36,184 nucleotides of DNA, from NCBI RefSeq assembly GCF_002843425.1, contig NZ_NKXO01000033.1, positions 1 to 36,184 on the forward strand, written 5' to 3'. Origin of the DNA: Raineya orbicola (GTDB taxonomy: Bacteria > Bacteroidota > Bacteroidia > Cytophagales > Thermonemataceae). Shown in pieces: positions 31,466 to 36,184 of this stretch. Position numbers and translations under genes: made by a program. The number at the start of each line of letters is the position of its first letter. The stretch's first letter is position 1. Under the pieces are notes generated by a model that ran no database searches, was not told where the DNA came from, and was given only the letters and a program-made list of their open reading frames with translations.

Positions 31466-31473
31466 TAGTTTTG
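31466..31473 (+). promoter_or_regulatory. -7 element of the DUF4293-rnhA-ABC run
   Basis: TAGTTTTG, 27 bases before the start at 31501. No clear -33 TTTG. Confidence 0.45.
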
Positions 31474-31500
31474 TAACGAAATCTGAAAATTTTTACCTGT

Positions 31501-31974
31501 ATGATACAACGTATTCAAAGTGTATTTTTGGCGGCAATTGCCTTTGTAATGACTTTCTTTCTTTTTCTGCCTATATGGACAAAAAAAGATACGCAATCAG
31601 GAATTGAGCTTATCATCAATGCGAGTGGCTTAAAAAAACTAAAAGGAGAGGAGGTATTGGAAGAGAAATCGGCAATTTATATTTTTATTCTGGGCTTTAT
31701 AGCAGTGATTTTGAGCGTAATTTCGCTATTGAGCTATCGCCATCGCCCTCGTCAGATTTTCCTCAATCTTCTTAATTCCTTACTCATTGCTTCTGCTACG
31801 GTGGCTTCGGCGTTGCTTATCAACGATGCTGAAAAATTGCTTCTACCCGAACAAAAAGGAGAGTTTCAGATTGGGCTTTTTCTGCCTGTGGTGGCACTTA
31901 TTTGTAATATGATTGCCAACCGATTTATTCGTAGAGATGAAAATTTAGTTCGTTCTGCTGATAGAATTCGCTGA
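31501..31974 (+). CDS. DUF4293 membrane protein
   Basis: 157 residues. It starts MIQRIQSVFLAAIAFVMTFF, the fixed N-terminus of DUF4293, and has four hydrophobic helices (about 8-26, 62-80, 88-106, 122-140) with a soluble loop between the first two. The family is specific to Bacteroidota and has no known function. Its TGA stop overlaps the ATG of the ribonuclease H gene by one base, so the two are coupled. Confidence 0.88.
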   Translation: MIQRIQSVFLAAIAFVMTFFLFLPIWTKKDTQSGIELIINASGLKKLKGEEVLEEKSAIYIFILGFIAVILSVISLLSYRHRPRQIFLNLLNSLLIASATVASALLINDAEKLLLPEQKGEFQIGLFLPVVALICNMIANRFIRRDENLVRSADRIR

Positions 31975-32576
31975 TGGCTCAAAAATATTACGTAGTTTGG
32001 GAAGGGAGAAACAAAGGCATTTACAACTCTTGGCAAGAGTGCAAAAGCCAAGTTGAGGGTTTTCAGGGGGCAAAATACAAATCTTTTGAAAATTTGACAG
32101 AAGCACAAAAAGCCTTTGCAGAGCCTTATCAAAATTTTGTAGGCAAAAAAACTACCCCGAAACCTGATTTGCCTTATCCTGAAGCTATTTGCGTAGATGC
32201 CGCCTGCAATACCCAAACAGGTGATATGGAATACAGAGGGGTGCATTATCCTTCGGGGAAAGTTCTTTTTCATCAAAAAGGCTTTCAAGATGCTACCAAT
32301 AATATGGGCGAGTTTTTGGCAATAGTTCACGCTTTGGCGTATTTGCAAAAACAAAATTCCAATATTCCTGTTTTTACTGATAGCAAAACCGCTTTGAGTT
32401 GGCTCAAACGTAAAAAATGCAATACCGAAAAAATTCCTACCCCCCGCAATCAGCCTGTTTTTGAGCTAATTCGCCGTGCAGAAACGTGGCTACAAAATAA
32501 TTCTTTTGAAAACTCCGTTTTGAAGTGGGAAACGGAAAAGTGGGGCGAAATACCCGCAGATTTTGGGAGAAAATAA
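31974..32576 (+). CDS. Ribonuclease H with N-terminal hybrid-binding domain
   Basis: 200 residues. The N-terminal 45 residues form the RNA-DNA hybrid-binding (viroplasmin-type) domain (KYYVVWEGRNKGIYNSW). The RNase H fold follows with catalytic acids at about D75 (CVDAAC), E113 (NNMGEF), D136 (FTDS) and D196 (PADFGRK). It removes RNA from RNA-DNA hybrids. Length and domain order fit the bacterial type with an N-terminal hybrid-binding domain. It is coupled to the DUF4293 gene and lies 18 bases before the ABC exporter. Confidence 0.93.
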   Translation: MAQKYYVVWEGRNKGIYNSWQECKSQVEGFQGAKYKSFENLTEAQKAFAEPYQNFVGKKTTPKPDLPYPEAICVDAACNTQTGDMEYRGVHYPSGKVLFHQKGFQDATNNMGEFLAIVHALAYLQKQNSNIPVFTDSKTALSWLKRKKCNTEKIPTPRNQPVFELIRRAETWLQNNSFENSVLKWETEKWGEIPADFGRK

Positions 32577-32594
32577 GATAATTCGGCTAAAACC

Positions 32595-34361
32595 TTGGAA
32601 AAAGAAAAAAGCAAAATCGGACGTATCGTTGATACAAAAATCATCAAAAGGCTATACGCTTATACCAAGCCCTACCGCTTTACTTTTTATGGCGTTGTAT
32701 TGCTCACACTACTGATTGCTGTTTTGGGTCCTATCCGTCCTTATTTGGTGCAGTATGCCGTAGATAATTATATGATTGAAGGCAAAGAAAATTTGCTTTT
32801 GCAAATTACCTGGGTAATGATAGCTCTTTTAGCTCTGCAAACTATCGTGCAATACGCACACACGTATTATTCGGGTTGGCTCGGACAAACCATTATCAAA
32901 GATATTCGCTTGCAATTGTACCAAAAGATTTTGAGCTTGCGTCTCAAATTTTTTGATAAAACCCCCATTGGTAGGCTTGTTACTCGCAATATTTCCGATA
33001 TTGAAACGCTTTCTAATGTTTTTGGTGATGGCATTGCCGCAATTGTTGCTGATATTTTACAAATTTTGGCAATTCTTGTAATGATGTTCCTTACTAATTG
33101 GCGTCTTACGCTTGTGAGCCTTTCAATGCTTCCTTTTTTGTTGATTACTACTTACATTTTCAAGGAAAAAATCAAGGTTGCTTTTGCACAAGTGCGAACT
33201 GCCGTAGCTAACCTAAATACATTTGTGCAAGAGCATATATCGGGAATGAACATTGTGCAGATTTTTGCAATGGAGGAGCAGGAAGCTCAAAAATTTAACG
33301 AAATCAACAAAGAGCATCGCAAAGCGAATTTGAAATCGGTTTTGTATTATTCGGTGTATTTTCCTGTGGCTGAAATTATTAGTGCCGCAGGTACAGGTCT
33401 TTTGGTGTGGTACGGAGCGGGTGAAGTGATAGAAGAATACACTACTTTGGGCGTGCTGATTGCCTTTATGATGTATATTTCATTATTTTTCCGTCCTATC
33501 CGAATGATAGCCGATCGCTTCAATACACTGCAACTTGCTATTGTAAGTTCTGAAAGAGTGCTTAATCTTTTGGATAATCAGGAAGATGTAATGCCTAATG
33601 GAAATCTGCGTCCTAATGGCTTGCAAGGTGATATACGTTTTGAGAACGTTTGGTTTGCCTACAATGATGAACATTGGGTACTCAAAGATGTTTCTTTTCA
33701 CGCCCGTCCTGGTGAAACCATTGCTTTTGTAGGAGCAACAGGGGCAGGGAAATCGTCCATTATCAATCTTATCAATCGTTTTTATGAAATTCAGCGAGGG
33801 CAAATTCTTATTGATAATACGCCTATTCAGCAGTATGACCTTGCTACTCTTCGTTCTCATATAGGGGTAGTTCTGCAAGATGTTTTTCTTTTTTCGGGTT
33901 CTATTCGGGAAAATATCACTTTGGGCAACCCTGATATTTCAGATGAAACCATTTGGCAAGCCGCTGAACTGGTTGGGGCTAAAAGTTTTATTGAAAAACT
34001 GAACGGAGGTTTAGATTATCAAGTAATGGAAAGAGGGGCAACGCTTTCCGTAGGGCAAAGACAACTTATTTCTTTCATTCGGGCTATGGTGTATAAACCT
34101 GAAATTATTATTCTGGACGAGGCTACTTCTTCGGTAGATACTGAAACCGAGGAACTTATTCAAGAAGCTATCGCTAAACTAATGCAAGGTAGAACCGCTA
34201 TCGTGATAGCTCACAGGCTTTCTACTATCCAGCACGCCGATAAGATTATTGTTTTGGATAAAGGGGAAATCAAAGAAATAGGCACTCACGAGGAACTCCT
34301 CAAACAAAACGGATACTATGCTAAACTTTATCAAATGCAATTTGTAGGAGAATATGTATAA
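32595..34361 (+). CDS. ABC exporter, fused permease and ATPase (MsbA-like)
   Basis: 588 residues. Six membrane helices in about 1-320, then an ATPase with Walker A GATGAGKSS (about 380), signature LSVGQRQ (about 484), Walker B IIILDEATS (about 505) and H-loop IAHRLST (about 539). A dimer would export a lipid, drug or peptide; the substrate is not deducible and msbA is not assigned. The start is a TTG at 32595: no ATG or GTG lies between the previous stop and it, and the next in-frame Met is about 60 residues in, past the first helix. It ends at a shared terminator. Confidence 0.93.
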   Translation: MEKEKSKIGRIVDTKIIKRLYAYTKPYRFTFYGVVLLTLLIAVLGPIRPYLVQYAVDNYMIEGKENLLLQITWVMIALLALQTIVQYAHTYYSGWLGQTIIKDIRLQLYQKILSLRLKFFDKTPIGRLVTRNISDIETLSNVFGDGIAAIVADILQILAILVMMFLTNWRLTLVSLSMLPFLLITTYIFKEKIKVAFAQVRTAVANLNTFVQEHISGMNIVQIFAMEEQEAQKFNEINKEHRKANLKSVLYYSVYFPVAEIISAAGTGLLVWYGAGEVIEEYTTLGVLIAFMMYISLFFRPIRMIADRFNTLQLAIVSSERVLNLLDNQEDVMPNGNLRPNGLQGDIRFENVWFAYNDEHWVLKDVSFHARPGETIAFVGATGAGKSSIINLINRFYEIQRGQILIDNTPIQQYDLATLRSHIGVVLQDVFLFSGSIRENITLGNPDISDETIWQAAELVGAKSFIEKLNGGLDYQVMERGATLSVGQRQLISFIRAMVYKPEIIILDEATSSVDTETEELIQEAIAKLMQGRTAIVIAHRLSTIQHADKIIVLDKGEIKEIGTHEELLKQNGYYAKLYQMQFVGEYV

Positions 34362-34398
34362 AAAACGACTTCATTTATTTTTTCAATGAAGTCGTTTT
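34362..34398 (+). terminator. Bidirectional terminator between convergent genes
   Basis: A perfect 14-base stem, AAAACGACTTCATT with AATGAAGTCGTTTT, around a nine-base loop. Its A and T edges allow it to work on both strands. It starts one base after the ABC exporter and serves the SCP2 gene from the other side. Confidence 0.93.
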
Positions 34399-34424
34399 GG
34401 TAATTTTTACAAAATTATAAGTTC

Positions 34425-34724
34425 TTATCCTCCAATGAGTTGCATAACTTTCATTGCTACGCCCATATCGCCTTTCACTTTGATTTTCCCCATCATAAAG
34501 GCATTCATAGCGTTGAGGTTGCCTTCTAAAAGTTTTACGGCATCGCTTGCCGAAAGGCTTACGGTGCAGTCGGCATCTTTATCTTCTTGGCTGATTACAT
34601 TAGGGACTTGCTTGGCATCAACGTAGAGTGTGCCTTCATCTGTTACAAATTTCACGGTTGCGTTCAAACGGCTATCTTCACCTACGATAGCAATGACCTT
34701 TTCTTGAAATACAGGAAAATTCAT
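34425..34724 (-). CDS. SCP2 sterol-binding domain protein
   Basis: 99 residues, one SCP2 domain and nothing else. Seen: ATVKFVTDEGTLYVDA, then ADCTVSLSASDAVKLLEG and the C-terminal GKIKVKGDMGVAMKVMQLIG pattern of the family. Stand-alone bacterial SCP2 proteins bind hydrophobic ligands such as fatty acids; no sterol pathway is implied. The start gives normal length. It has a promoter element at 34766-34773 and shares a terminator with the ABC exporter. Confidence 0.93.
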   Translation of the reverse strand: MNFPVFQEKVIAIVGEDSRLNATVKFVTDEGTLYVDAKQVPNVISQEDKDADCTVSLSASDAVKLLEGNLNAMNAFMMGKIKVKGDMGVAMKVMQLIGG

Positions 34725-34765
34725 CTTTGTTCTGTGTTTATGGTTGGAAACAAATTTTTGTTTTG

Positions 34766-34773
34766 CAAAACTA
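34766..34773 (-). promoter_or_regulatory. -7 element of the SCP2 gene
   Basis: TAGTTTTG on the minus strand, 42 bases before the start at 34724. A CAAA lies on the + strand at 34786 but at too short a spacing. Confidence 0.45.
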
Positions 34774-34839
34774 TAAAAAACATTTCAAAAAAAGCAGGGA
34801 AATGAGCGTTTTTTTTCTAACGAGTTTTTCTTAACCATT

Positions 34840-36078
34840 TTACCACTTAAACTTCACTCTGCCCATTATCCAGCGTCCTTGAAGCAGTTGCGAAGAACTT
34901 TGTACGGCGATGTTAGAAGGATTAAGTTGGAAAAGGGCGTCATTATCCAAAAGGTTGTAAATTTCCAAACCTAATTGTAATTTTTTTAGCTGATAGGTAA
35001 GTTCGGTATCAAAAAAGTAAAGCGATTGATGAATTTGCCGAGAACGAAAATCTAATTTTTCAGCGGAGAAAGCCCATTGTAATTTTTTCTGAAAACCTTG
35101 AAACACTCCCGAAAAACGATAAGTAATATTCCAATTTTCAGTGGAAGCCACTTCGGTAAGGAACTGATTTTCCATAATGTTATAGGAAACTTGTGCGAAT
35201 GCTTCTAAATTAAAATGCCCCTCAAATAAACTCCTGTATTGCAACTTACTGAATACCGACCTGAAAATATTATTGCCTAAAACGAAATTATTAACTTGAT
35301 TGTTGTAGTTCTGATACGTAAAAGCATTGAGCCAACGAAAACCCGAAAGCCAAGAATGTACATATTTATCTAGTGTCAGGCTTATGTTTGCCATTTCATT
35401 TTTAGGAAAAATTTGGTTTTGCATTATAGTAAAATCTTGCTCTATCTGAGAGGCTGTGCCATAGTAATTGCTTTGCCTGTTGTAAGAGCCATATAAAACT
35501 ACACTTTGCAGATGTTGTAAGTCGTCAAAGTTGAAAATAAAGGTTACCCGATGCATAGGCACAAAGCGAACATCTTCAGTGCCACTACGAAAACTCCTGT
35601 AATTTACAAGCCAATAGCCATTTAGCAGATTTTGCAGAGTTGGGTTTTGCCAAGTGAAATTATAGGAAAGTTGAGAAATGATTTTTTTTACTTTCCAAGA
35701 AAAACTTACATTAGGTTCAACAAAAGATATTGCACTTTTCTTTGCTCCTAAACCTATCCATTTATGCTTCCAAAATAAACTTGAAGCAACAGAGTTGAAG
35801 GAGGTAGGAAAATAAGATAAGGTTGTTCCGAAAGCATTTTCAGCAGTTTGTAAATCTACCTGATTGCGGTAAGCAGGGTTGGCGAATTCTAACTCATTGC
35901 CCCAAAGTTGGTACAAAATTTTAGTAAAACCTTCAATTTGCTGAAAGTTACTTTCGGCAAGTAGTTTCAAAGTTAGTTTAGGGGCAATTTTTTCAATATA
36001 CTCTCCTGTACATTGCAAAGAATTACCCGGTAGGCGGTTGTTTTGGCGTACAACATTAACGTGAATTATAAGTCTAAC
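34840..36078 (-). pseudogene. C-terminal barrel fragment of a TonB-dependent-receptor-like protein
   Basis: An open frame of about 412 codons running from a stop at 36079-36081 to 34840. The first possible start is a TTG at 36018; the frame remains coding-like before it (NRLPGNSLQ), so the 5' part appears lost rather than merely unread. It has no signal peptide, regulatory-like domain or plug. It resembles the last 400 residues of the barrel protein at 3908-6541: matching end architecture (FDTELTYQLKKLQLGLEIYN against VSLQRKFPKWETELQIFN) and a final strand ending in alternating aromatics. A half barrel should not fold in the outer membrane, so it is probably a remnant. No GLPGLI gene adjoins it. 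Confidence 0.75.
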
Positions 36079-36132
36079 TTATTGTTTTCAAGGGATTTAA
36101 ATAAAAAAACTTAGGGTAATTGAAAAAATGAT

Positions 36133-36140
36133 TAACTTTG
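36133..36140 (+). promoter_or_regulatory. -7 element for the gene at the right edge
   Basis: TAACTTTG, 27 bases before the ATG at 36168. No TTTG at the -33 position. Confidence 0.45.
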
Positions 36141-36167
36141 AGTTGTACTTTTTAAATATTTAATCAT

Positions 36168-36184
36168 ATGAGTCAATTACCTCT
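36168..36184 (+). CDS. Start of a gene leaving the window (MSQLP...)
   Basis: An ATG opens a frame reading MSQLP that is cut by the window edge. The promoter element at the right distance is the only support. Nothing can be said of the product. Confidence 0.4.

Overview
The window looks like a piece of chromosome from a low-GC member of the Bacteroidota, most likely a Cytophagales-type bacterium. The evidence is lineage-specific families (two GLPGLI proteins, a PorP/SprF protein, DUF4293, a GWxTD protein, carboxypeptidase-regulatory-like domains, a TonB-linked barrel), Bacteroidota promoters (TTTG, about 19 bases, TAnnTTTG) and no Shine-Dalgarno sites. I cannot fix genus or family. No tRNA, rRNA, CRISPR array, prophage or insertion sequence was seen.

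Region 1 (1-6750, + strand) is the accessory part. It holds a small cysteine-rich exported protein, a regulatory-like-domain protein, a second small exported protein, two tandem GLPGLI proteins and an 877-residue TonB-receptor-like outer-membrane protein. Each small exported gene is preceded by the same element: an AT-rich block, a (TTTC)n microsatellite (n = 8 and 5), and an inverted repeat whose arms covary and whose loop holds a palindromic hexamer. A decayed third copy starts at the stop codon of the barrel gene. This locus is the best candidate for an undescribed system.

Region 2 (6753-15091, - strand) carries nuoD, nuoI and a membrane-bound four-helix-bundle sensor with no output domain, all behind a canonical promoter. 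Upstream lie a 1264-residue NtrY-like histidine kinase and ettA.

Region 3 (15248-25218, mixed) is mostly housekeeping: a CAP-domain protein, a PorP/SprF-SPOR fusion, yraN, an MscS channel, a small helical protein, menB, cmk, three overlapping or adjacent mini-lipoproteins (one very easy to miss), the RNase P RNA gene, rpsA and a SafE-like membrane protein.

Region 4 (25222-29982, - strand) has a tight operon of a pentameric ligand-gated channel, a Tat-exported flavin amine oxidase and a CoA-binding protein. It is followed by a methyltransferase-fold lipoprotein and a PaaE-like reductase.

Region 5 (30121-36184) has a + strand run (GWxTD lipoprotein-like protein, DUF4293, ribonuclease H, ABC exporter), a shared terminator, an SCP2 protein on the - strand, a 5'-truncated barrel remnant and the first codons of a gene leaving the window. 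Apart from the stretch containing rnpB, no gap exceeds about 270 bases.
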